Of a DNA stretch of 64,000 bases, positions 26,715 through 35,251 are shown one piece after another (position 1 is the stretch's first letter; the number at the start of each line of letters is the position of its first letter). The position numbers were made by a program, and so were the translations under genes. The DNA comes from an uncultured Rhizobium sp. (GTDB taxonomy: Bacteria; Pseudomonadota; Alphaproteobacteria; Rhizobiales; Rhizobiaceae): positions 124,001-188,000 of the forward strand of contig CAMFIE010000001.1 of assembly GCA_945952315.1 (NCBI GenBank). Direction: 5' to 3'. The notes below the pieces were generated by a model. It ran no database searches, was not told where the DNA came from, and saw only the letters and a program-made list of their open reading frames with translations.

Positions 26715-28873
26715 GCAGTCCCTTCGGCAAACACCACGCGCCTTGCGGCGCGCCTGCGCTGCAGCCAGCCGATCACCGCGCCACGCAAACGGGCAAGGAA
26801 TCGATCCCATCCGGTCGGATTTATGATCACGTCGGCCCGGTAGAAGGAGGGGCAAAGCACGGCCGCTTCGGAAACCTCACCGCAATTGCCACAGCCGACG
26901 CAGGAATTGTCGATGGCCGCGACCGGATCGTCCTTCAGCGGATCATCCGTCTGCTTGACAGACAGGGATGGGCAGCCGGACAGCCGGATGCAGGCGTGGT
27001 CGCCCGTGCAGACATCCTCATCCACACCGAAGCGTTCTTTCACCATGCGTTTTCCGGCCTTCACGGCTGCGTTGAATTCAGGCTTCACACGGCGCTGCTT
27101 GTTCAGCATGCATTCCGAGGAGGCGACGATGATTTTGGGTCCTGGTTCCGCTGTTGTGAGGGCCTCGCGCAGCGTATCGCGCATCTTCGCGACGTCATAG
27201 GTCCGGTCGATCTGGCGCACCCAGGTAGCGCCAATTCCCTTCACCGCATTCACGATGGAATTGTTGGTTTTCCGGCGCGGATTTTTTGCGCGCGACGAGA
27301 GGATGTCCTGCCCGCCCGTGGCGGCCGAGTAGTAATTGTCCACGATCAGCATAACGCCGTCCTGCTTGTTGAAGACGGCATTGCCCACGGATGTCGAAAG
27401 CCCATTGTGCCAGAAACCGCCATCCCCCATCACGGATATCGCCCGCTTGTCGGATTTCACGCTGAAAGCCGAAGCGGAGGCTGGACCGAGACCATAGCCC
27501 ATGGTGGTCGAACCGATATTGAAGGGAGGCAGGATCGAAAAGAGGTGGCAGCCGATATCCGCCGAGACATGATGTTGCCCCAGCTCCTTCTCCACCAGCT
27601 TCATCGCCGCAAAAATCGGCCTTTCCGGGCAGCCGGTGCAGAAACCGGCCGGGCGCGGCGGCACGACTGTTGCGAGTGCCTTTACCCGGGCATCGGACAG
27701 AACTGGCGAAGGATCCGGAACCGGGGGACGGTTGCCCAGAAGCGGGGCTGCCCATTGCTCCAGAAAAAGGGTGAGCCCCTTCAGCATCACGGGCGCGGTA
27801 TATTCCCCACCCATCGGCAGAACATCCTTGCCGGAAACATGGGTCTGGATATCCCGGCGGCGCAAGAGCGTGTGCAGCGATTGCTCGATATAGTCGGGTG
27901 CGCCTTCCTCCACCATCAGCACCGCCTTCTTGCCGCGGCAGAAGTCAAGCACCTCGTCCTCGATCATCGGATAGGCGACATTCATCACATAGAGCGGCAC
28001 CGCGGACTGTCCGTAGATATCGGCCAGACCGAGCTGCTGCAGGCCGCGGAGCACACTGTTGTAATGGCCACCCAGAAGAATGATGCCGACGTCGCCCTCT
28101 TCGGGGCCGAAGAATTCATTGAGCTTGCGCTCTCGGATGAAATTGACCGCTGCCGGCCAGCGGCGCTCCAGCTTGTCCTTCTCGTGAAGGAAGGAGGCAG
28201 GCGGCAGCACGATGCGGTTGACGTCGCGAACCGGATTTTCCATCGCCTCACGCAGCGTATATTTTGGTCTCTGGTTGTCCTTTGCCGCAAATTGCCCATG
28301 CACGTGGCAGGCGCGAATGCGCACTTCCAGCATCACCGGCGTGCTCGAGGCCTCGGACAGTTCAAAACCCTGTTCCACCGCATGAACGATGGAGGGAAGG
28401 TTGGGGCGTGGATCCAGCAGCCACATCTGCGATTTCATTGCGAATGCATGGCTGCGCTCCTGCATGATGGAGGAGCCCTCGCCATAATCCTCACCGATGA
28501 TGATCAGCGCGCCGCCGGTCACGCCACCGGAAGAAAGGTTGGAAAGCGCATCGGAGGCGACATTGGTCCCGGCTGTCGATTTCCAGGTCACGGCACCGCG
28601 CACCGGATAAAGTGCGGAGGCTGAAAGCATGGCGGCGGCGGCGGCTTCAGAGGCCGAGCTTTCAAAATGCACGCCGAGCTCTTCCATGACATCCTTGGCA
28701 TCCGCAAGCACATCCATCAGATGGGAGATCGGCGAGCCCTGGTAGCCGCCGACATAGGAAACGCCCGATTGCAGCAGAGCCTTGGTGATCGCCAGAATGC
28801 CTTCGCCGCGGAAGATGTCGCCATCTCCCAGCTTCAGGTCTTCCACCTCGCGCGCAAACGACCGTTCAGCCAC
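26711..28873 (-). CDS. iorA: Indolepyruvate:ferredoxin oxidoreductase alpha-type subunit
   Basis: A 720-residue thiamine-diphosphate enzyme subunit. I chose GTG 28873 (V-AERSFAREVEDLKLGDG) because GGAGGTG lies about 8 bases upstream; the frame extends 12 codons further to a TTG without a better site. The pyrimidine domain opens with GEGILAITKALLQSG. ADIGCHLFSI and SVMGDGGFWHNG (near 450-500) form the TPP-binding domain. Two cysteine clusters at about 625-690 (C-TGDHAC, then CVGCGNCGE) are ferredoxin-like 4Fe-4S sites. It lies directly upstream of iorB. Confidence 0.92.
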   Translation of the reverse strand: MAERSFAREVEDLKLGDGDIFRGEGILAITKALLQSGVSYVGGYQGSPISHLMDVLADAKDVMEELGVHFESSASEAAAAAMLSASALYPVRGAVTWKSTAGTNVASDALSNLSSGGVTGGALIIIGEDYGEGSSIMQERSHAFAMKSQMWLLDPRPNLPSIVHAVEQGFELSEASSTPVMLEVRIRACHVHGQFAAKDNQRPKYTLREAMENPVRDVNRIVLPPASFLHEKDKLERRWPAAVNFIRERKLNEFFGPEEGDVGIILLGGHYNSVLRGLQQLGLADIYGQSAVPLYVMNVAYPMIEDEVLDFCRGKKAVLMVEEGAPDYIEQSLHTLLRRRDIQTHVSGKDVLPMGGEYTAPVMLKGLTLFLEQWAAPLLGNRPPVPDPSPVLSDARVKALATVVPPRPAGFCTGCPERPIFAAMKLVEKELGQHHVSADIGCHLFSILPPFNIGSTTMGYGLGPASASAFSVKSDKRAISVMGDGGFWHNGLSTSVGNAVFNKQDGVMLIVDNYYSAATGGQDILSSRAKNPRRKTNNSIVNAVKGIGATWVRQIDRTYDVAKMRDTLREALTTAEPGPKIIVASSECMLNKQRRVKPEFNAAVKAGKRMVKERFGVDEDVCTGDHACIRLSGCPSLSVKQTDDPLKDDPVAAIDNSCVGCGNCGEVSEAAVLCPSFYRADVIINPTGWDRFLARLRGAVIGWLQRRRAARRVVFAEGTA

Positions 28874-29246
28874 AGGACCCACCTCCGCCTTCCGCAGGCG
28901 ATCTTCCAAAAATCATTTGCAAAAGCATATTTTGGAAAAAAGCTTCATGTCAATGGCCAATTGCCATGTCATCGATTGCAAGGAAATCAGGGCGAAGCGC
29001 GCGTTTCTGCTCTTGCGGGGATTTATATGCTGTGACATACATATCCCGAACTGTCGTGGAGGACTTTGAGGAGGAGCTTGAAGTTTCAAATAAATCGGCT
29101 CCCGGAATCGATATGGGTTTGACGCCAATTTCCGTTTCTGGTCCTTGCCGATTGAGCGGCAGTCAGCATTCCGATCAAAAACAAGCGGCAGCGGGCCTGG
29201 AGGAATGGCAAGCCGACCGCGGACAAGGGAACGACGGAGTTTGTCC
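28874..29246. promoter_or_regulatory. Divergent control region between iorA and the peptide-type importer
   Basis: About 370 bases separate the two operons. A perfect inverted repeat TTCCAAAA-N18-TTTTGGAA spans 28904-28937, overlapping the longer iorA reading frame. ATGGC-N5-GCCAT lies at 28953-28967, and GGGAT...ATCCC arms flank 29018-29047. The CGGAG at 29235-29239 serves the importer start. No regulator gene is adjacent, so which protein binds here is unknown. Confidence 0.55.
28904..28937. promoter_or_regulatory. Inverted repeat upstream of iorA
   Basis: The 8-bp arms TTCCAAAA (28904-28911) and TTTTGGAA (28930-28937) are exact complements with 18 bases between them, and the spacer contains the palindrome TTTGCAAA (28916-28923). 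It sits just ahead of the chosen iorA GTG, a good place for a repressor site. The binding protein is unknown. Confidence 0.5.
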
Positions 29247-30782
29247 ATGACAGAATTTACCAGACGCCAAACGCTGGCCATCGGTGCAGCGGCCTTTCTG
29301 ACCGGTATCTTGTCCGGCCGCACGGCTGTTCAGGCTGCAGATCCGGGCACGCTCACGATTGCCTTCAACGTCAACCTGCCGTCCTTCGATCCGACGGTCG
29401 GACCGTCGGCGGTCAATCCGACGATCCAGGCGATCTATCGCTCGGTTTTCGACCAGTTCATCGGCCAGAAGCCTGATCTTTCTTTCGAGCCGGGCCTTCT
29501 GACCGAATGGGGCTGGAATGACGACAAGACCAAGGTTTTCATGACCGTGCGCGACGGCGTGACCTGGCATGACGGTTCGCCCTTTACCGCCGAGGATGTG
29601 GTGTGGTCGCTGGAGCGGGCTGCCAAGCAGGAAACCGGCAACCCCATCCAGTTCATCTGGTCGACCGTTGGAAACTACAAGATCGAAGGCAACAAGATCA
29701 CCGGCGATGTGCTCCGCTTCGATCCGACCTTCTTCAAGTGGATGGCGTTTCTCACCGGCTATGTGATGCCAAAGGCCTATTACGAGAAGGTGGGCGCGGA
29801 CGGTTTCGAGAAGAAGCCGATCGGCACCGGCCCCTATATGGTCGATGAATATCAGGGCAATGCGTTCCTGCGTCTCAAGGCAAACCCGAACTATTTCGGC
29901 GGCAAGCCCGCCTTCGATACGGTGATTTTCAAGTTCGTACCCGATACGACAAGCCGTGTGGCCGAAATCGAATCGGGCGCTTCGGATGTCACGCTTGAAA
30001 TTCCCTATGAGGAATTCGACCGTCTGAAGGCCAAGGATGGTCTTGCCGGCGTTGCGACCCCGATCTCCGATATCGGCATGCTTTTCATCAATAACATCGA
30101 TGTGATGAACGACAAGAACGTGCGCCTTGCCGCCCATCATGCGATTGACAAGGACGCCATCGTCAAGCGCCTGCTCAAGGGCTATGGCGTTCCGATCGAT
30201 ACGCTGGAGGCTCCTGAATATCTCGCCTACGATGCCTCGATCAAGGTTGGCTATGACGCGGAAAAGGCGAAGGAAATGCTCGCCGCATCCGGGTATTCCA
30301 CCGACAAGCCGGTGAAGTTCAAGATCCAGACGACGCGTGGTTTCAAGCCCAAGGATTATGAAATGATCCAGGCAATCGTCGGCATGTGGCGCAAGGTGGG
30401 TATCGAGGCCGAAATCGAGGTTTATGAAATCGCCAAGCATTATGAACTGCGTGCTGCCGATCAGCTGGCTCCGGCTGCGTTCTACAACTGGGGCAATGCA
30501 ATCGGTGACCCGACCACGTCCACCGGTTTTGCGATGTTCGGTCCCTCGCCCCACTCTGTCTGGAACACCGATGATCTCGATGCGATGATCGGCCCGCTCT
30601 GGGGTGAAAAGGACGAGGAAAAGCGCATTGCAGGCTGGAAGGCAGTCAGCAAGTATATTGCCGAGCAGGGTTACGTGATCCCGCTTCTGCAATATGTGCA
30701 GCCCATCGTCTATAAGTCGGCGCTGAAGGTCACCCCGAATGTTTCGGGCGCCTTGCAGCCGACACTGGTCTCCAAGGCCTGA
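29247..30782 (+). CDS. ABC importer substrate-binding protein, dipeptide/nickel family
   Basis: A 511-residue SBP_bac_5-type protein. The signal region TRRQTLAIGAAAFLTGILSG...VQAADP contains a twin arginine. The mature protein has the family's VTWHDGSPFTAEDVVWSLER motif near residue 105 and NVRLAAHHAIDKDAIVKRLL near 290. ATG 29247 follows CGGAG by 7 bases. It starts the dpp-like operon (binding protein, two permeases, two ATPases). The ligand is not readable; catabolic context suggests an aromatic or amino-acid-derived compound rather than peptides. Confidence 0.92.
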   Translation: MTEFTRRQTLAIGAAAFLTGILSGRTAVQAADPGTLTIAFNVNLPSFDPTVGPSAVNPTIQAIYRSVFDQFIGQKPDLSFEPGLLTEWGWNDDKTKVFMTVRDGVTWHDGSPFTAEDVVWSLERAAKQETGNPIQFIWSTVGNYKIEGNKITGDVLRFDPTFFKWMAFLTGYVMPKAYYEKVGADGFEKKPIGTGPYMVDEYQGNAFLRLKANPNYFGGKPAFDTVIFKFVPDTTSRVAEIESGASDVTLEIPYEEFDRLKAKDGLAGVATPISDIGMLFINNIDVMNDKNVRLAAHHAIDKDAIVKRLLKGYGVPIDTLEAPEYLAYDASIKVGYDAEKAKEMLAASGYSTDKPVKFKIQTTRGFKPKDYEMIQAIVGMWRKVGIEAEIEVYEIAKHYELRAADQLAPAAFYNWGNAIGDPTTSTGFAMFGPSPHSVWNTDDLDAMIGPLWGEKDEEKRIAGWKAVSKYIAEQGYVIPLLQYVQPIVYKSALKVTPNVSGALQPTLVSKA

Positions 30783-30830
30783 CACGGTCGGCGGGCTGAT
30801 AAAGCCCACCGGGCCGGGACCTGACGGAAA

Positions 30831-30865
30831 GGCGTTCCCCTCCGGAAAAGCTGGAGGGGGATGCC
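30831..30865 (+). other. Intercistronic hairpin after the second binding-protein gene
   Basis: GGCGTTCCCCTCC (30831-30843) pairs with GGAGGGGGATGCC (30853-30865), a 13-bp stem including G-U pairs, with a 9-base loop. It is 48 bases after the stop. There is no T tract, so it probably stabilises the upstream message rather than terminating it. Confidence 0.7.
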
Positions 30866-30913
30866 CCTGCCGGTCCGACCAATCACGATGCTGTTTCCGA
30901 CCGGAAAGACCTG

Positions 30914-31918
30914 ATGACCTCTCTTTCCCTTCTCAACCGACTGGCCATGGCGCTGATCACCCTGTTCGGGGTGGCCGTGATCGTCTTCGTGCTTTTGCGT
31001 GTGGTCCCGGGAGATCCGGTCGCCATGATGATCTCGCCCGGTGCAAGCGAAGCGGATATCGCGGCGCTCAGGGCGCACTATGGTCTTGACGCGAGCCTCT
31101 CGGTGCAGTTTGCCGTCTGGATGAAAGCGATCCTGTCCGGTGATTTCGGCACCTCGATTTCGCTCCACCGGGATGTGCTTGAGCTGCTTGCCGAGCGTCT
31201 GCCGGCTACGCTCGAGCTCGCCGGGGCAGCACTGGTCTTCGCCGTGATGCTCGGCCTTTTCATCGCGGTTTTTGCCACATTGACCAGCCGCACCCGGCTT
31301 GCGCCGCTCGTCGATACGCTGAACGGACTTTTTCTGGCCGTACCGGATTTCATCTGGGCGCTGGCGCTTGTGCTGGTTTTCGGTGTCCTGATGCCCGTCT
31401 TCCCGCTGTCCGGCCGGATCAATCCGGATGTGCAGGAAGGGTTCCACACGCAGTTTTTCCTGCTGGAAAGTCTGCTGACGCTGCGCTTTTCCAGCCTTGT
31501 CGATATCAGCATGCACATGATCATGCCGGTGCTGGCGCTGGGTCTGCCGCTCGCCTCGATCATCACAAAGGTTTTGAAACAGGCGCTCGCCGAAGCCATG
31601 GTGCAGGATTATATCCTGCTTGCCCGGCTCAAGGGCATGTCGCGCCTGCGGCTTGTGCTGCAGGAGGCGCTGCGCAATGCCATAGGACCCACGATTGCGC
31701 TCACCGGCGTGCAGTTTACCTTCCTGATTGGCGGCACGGTGATTGTGGAGCGTATTTTTGCATATCCCGGCATTGGGAATATGGCGATTGACGCTGTGAT
31801 CAATCGTGATCTGCCGCTGATCCAGGGTCTTGTTCTGGTCTTTGGCGCGATGTTCATCCTCGTCAATCTCGCCAGTGATGCGCTGGTGGCCTGGTTCAAT
31901 CCGCGGATGGAAGGATAG
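30914..31918 (+). CDS. Peptide-type ABC importer permease (DppB-like)
   Basis: A 334-residue inner-membrane permease. Residues 1-30 hold the first span, followed by the family's VVPGDPVAMM motif near 33-42 and the periplasmic loop GDFGTSISLHRDV. The EAA-type coupling loop DYILLARLKGMSRLRLV lies near 232-248. The C-terminus LASDALVAWFNPRM is standard. It pairs with the following DppC-like permease. Confidence 0.93.
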   Translation: MTSLSLLNRLAMALITLFGVAVIVFVLLRVVPGDPVAMMISPGASEADIAALRAHYGLDASLSVQFAVWMKAILSGDFGTSISLHRDVLELLAERLPATLELAGAALVFAVMLGLFIAVFATLTSRTRLAPLVDTLNGLFLAVPDFIWALALVLVFGVLMPVFPLSGRINPDVQEGFHTQFFLLESLLTLRFSSLVDISMHMIMPVLALGLPLASIITKVLKQALAEAMVQDYILLARLKGMSRLRLVLQEALRNAIGPTIALTGVQFTFLIGGTVIVERIFAYPGIGNMAIDAVINRDLPLIQGLVLVFGAMFILVNLASDALVAWFNPRMEG

Positions 31919-31921
31919 GCG

Positions 31922-32821
31922 ATGGCCGAACGTCGCGCAGAAACCTCTTCTCCGCTTTCCGGTGACCGGGTTCACCAAAGCCTGTGGAGCACACTCCGCC
32001 GGGACCCGAAAGTGCTTTTTGCAGGCGGCTTCCTTCTCCTTCTGGTGCTGCTTGCAATTTTTGCGCCCTTCATCGCGCCAAAAGATCCGTTGGAGCAGGA
32101 TCTGATGCTTGGCACATTGCCGCCTGCAGGAGGCAGTGGCTATGAGCCGGGCTATTTTCTCGGCACGGATGATCTGGGCCGTGATGTGCTTTCCCGCCTG
32201 ATTTACGGAACGAGGATAGCGCTTCTCGTCGCCTTCATCGCAGCAGGGCTTGCGGCGTTGTTTGGCACGGTTCTCGGCCTGCTTGCGGGCTGGTACGGGG
32301 GGCTGGTGGATATCGTGATTTCCCGACTGGTGGAAATCTGGATGGCGTTTCCGCCGGTCTTGTTGTCGATCCTGCTGGTTGCCGTCTTCGGGTCGGGCGT
32401 TCATTCGGTTATTGCAGCCATTGTCATCATCGACTGGACGCGCTTCTGCCGCGTCATCCGGGCTGAGACCATGGGTCAGGCGCGGCTGGATTACGTGATT
32501 GCCGCGCGCACCATGGGCTATCCGAAATTGCGTATCCTGATCCGGGAGATCCTGCCGAATGTGCTCCCGGTGCTGGTGGCGCTTCTCAGTCTGGAAATGG
32601 GCATAGCGGTGATCGTCGAGGCGATCCTTTCCTTTGTCGGCCTTTCGGTTTCCTCCGATACGCCAACCTGGGGCGGCATGATCGCGCAGGGGCGCCAGAT
32701 CATCTATCAGGGCTGGTGGGTTCTCACCTTTCCGCTGATGGCGCTCTTTGCCACCGTGCTTGCCTTCAACCAGCTCGGCGATGGCCTGCGCCGCGCGCTT
32801 GATCCGGTGCTGAAACGATGA
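31922..32821 (+). CDS. Peptide-type ABC importer permease (DppC-like)
   Basis: A 299-residue partner permease. It has the N-terminal span FAGGFLLLLVLLAIFAPFIAP and the GTDDLGRDVLSRLIYGTR motif near 78-95, which is diagnostic for this family. The coupling loop is DYVIAARTMGYPKLRILIREILPN near 192. It is 3 bases after the DppB-like stop and overlaps the next gene by 4. Confidence 0.94.
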   Translation: MAERRAETSSPLSGDRVHQSLWSTLRRDPKVLFAGGFLLLLVLLAIFAPFIAPKDPLEQDLMLGTLPPAGGSGYEPGYFLGTDDLGRDVLSRLIYGTRIALLVAFIAAGLAALFGTVLGLLAGWYGGLVDIVISRLVEIWMAFPPVLLSILLVAVFGSGVHSVIAAIVIIDWTRFCRVIRAETMGQARLDYVIAARTMGYPKLRILIREILPNVLPVLVALLSLEMGIAVIVEAILSFVGLSVSSDTPTWGGMIAQGRQIIYQGWWVLTFPLMALFATVLAFNQLGDGLRRALDPVLKR

Positions 32822-33702
32822 TGACACCTCTGCTTTCCATCTCCGGCCTTTCGGCCATTTCGCTGCGCGAACGGGGCGCTCCGATCCTGCGAGACGTCTC
32901 GCTTTCGCTGGCGCGTGGTGAGGTTCGTGGGCTTGTAGGGGAAAGTGGTGCGGGCAAATCGACGATTGCCAAGGCCTTGCTCGGCATCCTGCCCGGGACG
33001 GTCAAGGTCACCGCCGGTGAGATCCGGTTCGAGGGCCGTGATCTCCTGACCATGCCGCAGAAAGACTTTCGCGCGATCATGGGCAGTGACATCGCGCTCA
33101 TTCCGCAGGATCCGCAAACCGCCCTCAATCCCGGTCGGCGTATCGAGGCGCAGTTGACGGATGGTCTGCGCCTGCGCCGTGGCATGGATGCGAAAAACGC
33201 GCGCGAGCGGGCGCTGTCACTGCTTGCCGAGGTGCATATCCGTGATCCGGAACGGGTACTGAAGGCCTATCCGCATGAGCTTTCCGGCGGCATGCGCCAG
33301 CGCATCATGATCGCCTCTGCCTTTTCGCTGGAGCCGAAGCTGGTTGTGGCGGACGAGCCGACGACGGCGCTTGATGTGACTGTGCAGAAGCAGATCCTCC
33401 GCCTCATCCGCGGCATGCAGGAAGCCCATGGCACGGCGGTGATTTTCGTGACCCATGACCTCGGCGTCGTCGCAAAGATCTGCGATACGGTGACGCTTCT
33501 GTATGGCGGCAAGGTGATCGAGGCCGGGCCAACCGCCGCCGTGCTGTCTCATCCGCGCCATGCCTATACCAGGGCGCTGATTGCGGCAGGCCCCCGCTAT
33601 GACCGGCCCGATGCCGGTCTGGAACCCGTGCCGCAGGCCGTCTTCGATCAGCTGCAGGCCGAACTGGCAATGCCCTTTTCAAGCGAGATGAACCATGGCT
33701 GA
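32818..33702 (+). CDS. Peptide-type ABC importer ATPase (DppD-like)
   Basis: A 294-residue ATPase with Walker A GESGAGKST, signature LSGGMRQRIMIA and Walker B LVVADEPTTALD. The C-terminal region HPRHAYTRALIAAGPRYDRP is the oligopeptide-transporter extension (the cysteine Fe-S motif is absent). It overlaps the DppC-like gene by 4 bases. Confidence 0.93.
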   Translation: MMTPLLSISGLSAISLRERGAPILRDVSLSLARGEVRGLVGESGAGKSTIAKALLGILPGTVKVTAGEIRFEGRDLLTMPQKDFRAIMGSDIALIPQDPQTALNPGRRIEAQLTDGLRLRRGMDAKNARERALSLLAEVHIRDPERVLKAYPHELSGGMRQRIMIASAFSLEPKLVVADEPTTALDVTVQKQILRLIRGMQEAHGTAVIFVTHDLGVVAKICDTVTLLYGGKVIEAGPTAAVLSHPRHAYTRALIAAGPRYDRPDAGLEPVPQAVFDQLQAELAMPFSSEMNHG

Positions 33703-34507
33703 GCTTTTGCTGGAAGCACGCGGCATCGAAGTCACCTATGGCAACCGGCGCAAGGGCGGGGTCAAGGTGCTGCATGGGGTCGATCTTCATCTTGCGCGCG
33801 GGGAAACCATTGGCATTGTGGGCGAATCCGGCTCGGGCAAGACCACGCTCGGCCGCGCGCTCTTGAGGCTTGTGGATGTCTCGGCCGGAGAAATCCGCTT
33901 CGGCAGGCAGGTGATCACCCATCTGGATGACCGGGCGATGCGACCGCTTCGCCGCCGCATGCAGATGATATTCCAGGATCCGATGGCCTCGCTCAATCCA
34001 CGCCATTCGATCCGCCAGATTCTGGGTGATCCGCTTCTGTTTCATGGCCTTGCCCGCAATGCGGCTGACGCGGAGGAGCGGATCCGGCGGATGCTTGACC
34101 GGGTGGGCTTGGCGGCCGTGGTGCTCGGACGCAACCCGCATGAACTTTCCGGTGGCCAACGCCAGCGCGTCGGCATCGCGCGGGCGGCCTTGCTGGAGCC
34201 GGAATTCGTGCTGGCCGATGAAATCGTTTCCGGTCTTGACGTCTCCACGCAGGCGCAGGTGCTCAACCTGCTGAAAGGCCTGAGCCGCGATCTCGGGCTG
34301 TCCATGGCCTTCATCAGCCATGATCTATCCGTCATACGCGCGGTTTGTGACCGGGTGGTGGTGATGCGCAATGGCCGGGTGGAAGAGGAGGGGGATTGCG
34401 CAAGCGTGTTCGCCGCACCGCAGTCCGCCTATACGCGCCTGCTTCTCGACGCCATTCCTCTGCCGGAAGTGGACGACACCTGGCTGAAGGAACCGGCCCC
34501 TGCATGA
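33695..34507 (+). CDS. Peptide-type ABC importer ATPase (DppF-like)
   Basis: A 270-residue ATPase with Walker A GESGSGKTT, signature LSGGQRQRVGIARAA and Walker B FVLADEIVSGLD. MQMIFQDPMASLNPRHSIRQIL near 90-110 is characteristic. The start overlaps the DppD-like gene by 8 bases. It completes the importer. Confidence 0.93.
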   Translation: MAELLLEARGIEVTYGNRRKGGVKVLHGVDLHLARGETIGIVGESGSGKTTLGRALLRLVDVSAGEIRFGRQVITHLDDRAMRPLRRRMQMIFQDPMASLNPRHSIRQILGDPLLFHGLARNAADAEERIRRMLDRVGLAAVVLGRNPHELSGGQRQRVGIARAALLEPEFVLADEIVSGLDVSTQAQVLNLLKGLSRDLGLSMAFISHDLSVIRAVCDRVVVMRNGRVEEEGDCASVFAAPQSAYTRLLLDAIPLPEVDDTWLKEPAPA

Positions 34508-34651
34508 TCTTTGTCCGGGGCACGCCGGCAAAGCCGGTGGCACCTGACCTGTTGCTGCAAGACCTGATCTTCATTTTCGTGCCGGAAAAGCGGGTTCGGC
34601 GCGACGGGGTCCTGTTGCCCCGATCCACCCCGCCGTGGAGGGAGAAGAGCC

Positions 34652-35251
34652 ATGAAAACCTTTCTGTCTTTGGTGCTTGCGTCGGGACTCGTTGCCGGAG
34701 CGGCAAGCCATGCCAGCGCCGACAGCATTCCGGGCATGCGCGGCCATGACCATACAGGCATCACGGTTCCGGACATGGGGCAGGCGGTGAGCTTCTTCAC
34801 GGATGTCGTGGGCTGCGAAAAGGCAATGAGCTTCGGACCCTTTGCAGATGACAAGGGCACCTTCATGCAGGATGTCCTTGGCGTCGATCCGAAGGCGGTG
34901 ATCGAGGAGATCACCATGATGCGCTGCAATTTCGGCTCGAATATCGAGCTGTTCAAGTATACCGCACCGGATCAGAAGGACCTTCAGCCGAAGAACAGCG
35001 ATATTGGCGGCTTCCACATCGCCTTTTACGTGGACGACGTTGCGGCGGCGAAAGCCTATCTCGAAGGCAAGGGCGTCAAGACCCGGATGGGACCCATACC
35101 TGTGGAACAGGGCCCGGCTGCAGGCCAGACCATTCTCTATTTCCAGGCTCCCTGGGGTCTGCAACTTGAGGCGATCAGCTATCCGAAGGGCATGGCCTAC
35201 GAAAAGGATGCAAAGACGGTTCTCTGGAGCCCAAGGGACCCGGCAAAATAA
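34652..35251 (+). CDS. Exported VOC-superfamily (glyoxalase/dioxygenase-fold) protein
   Basis: A 199-residue protein with a clear Sec signal peptide (residues 1-23, ALASGLVAGAASHASA-DS type) and a VOC fold. The first half has GHDHTGITVPDMGQAVSFFTDVVGC near 32-55, and the second half GFHIAFYVDDVAAAKAYLEGKG near 118-138. Candidate metal ligands are H33, H121 and an acidic residue near the C-terminal QLEAISYP. Exported VOC proteins are uncommon. It follows the importer by 144 bases and may act on, or bind, the imported compound in the periplasm. Confidence 0.85.
   Translation: MKTFLSLVLASGLVAGAASHASADSIPGMRGHDHTGITVPDMGQAVSFFTDVVGCEKAMSFGPFADDKGTFMQDVLGVDPKAVIEEITMMRCNFGSNIELFKYTAPDQKDLQPKNSDIGGFHIAFYVDDVAAAKAYLEGKGVKTRMGPIPVEQGPAAGQTILYFQAPWGLQLEAISYPKGMAYEKDAKTVLWSPRDPAK

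Noticed and set aside
30710-32827. Long minus-strand frame (705 codons) opposite the DppB/DppC-like permeases
   Set aside because: It covers two clearly recognisable permease genes and reads as a Q/H/R-rich product with no motif.
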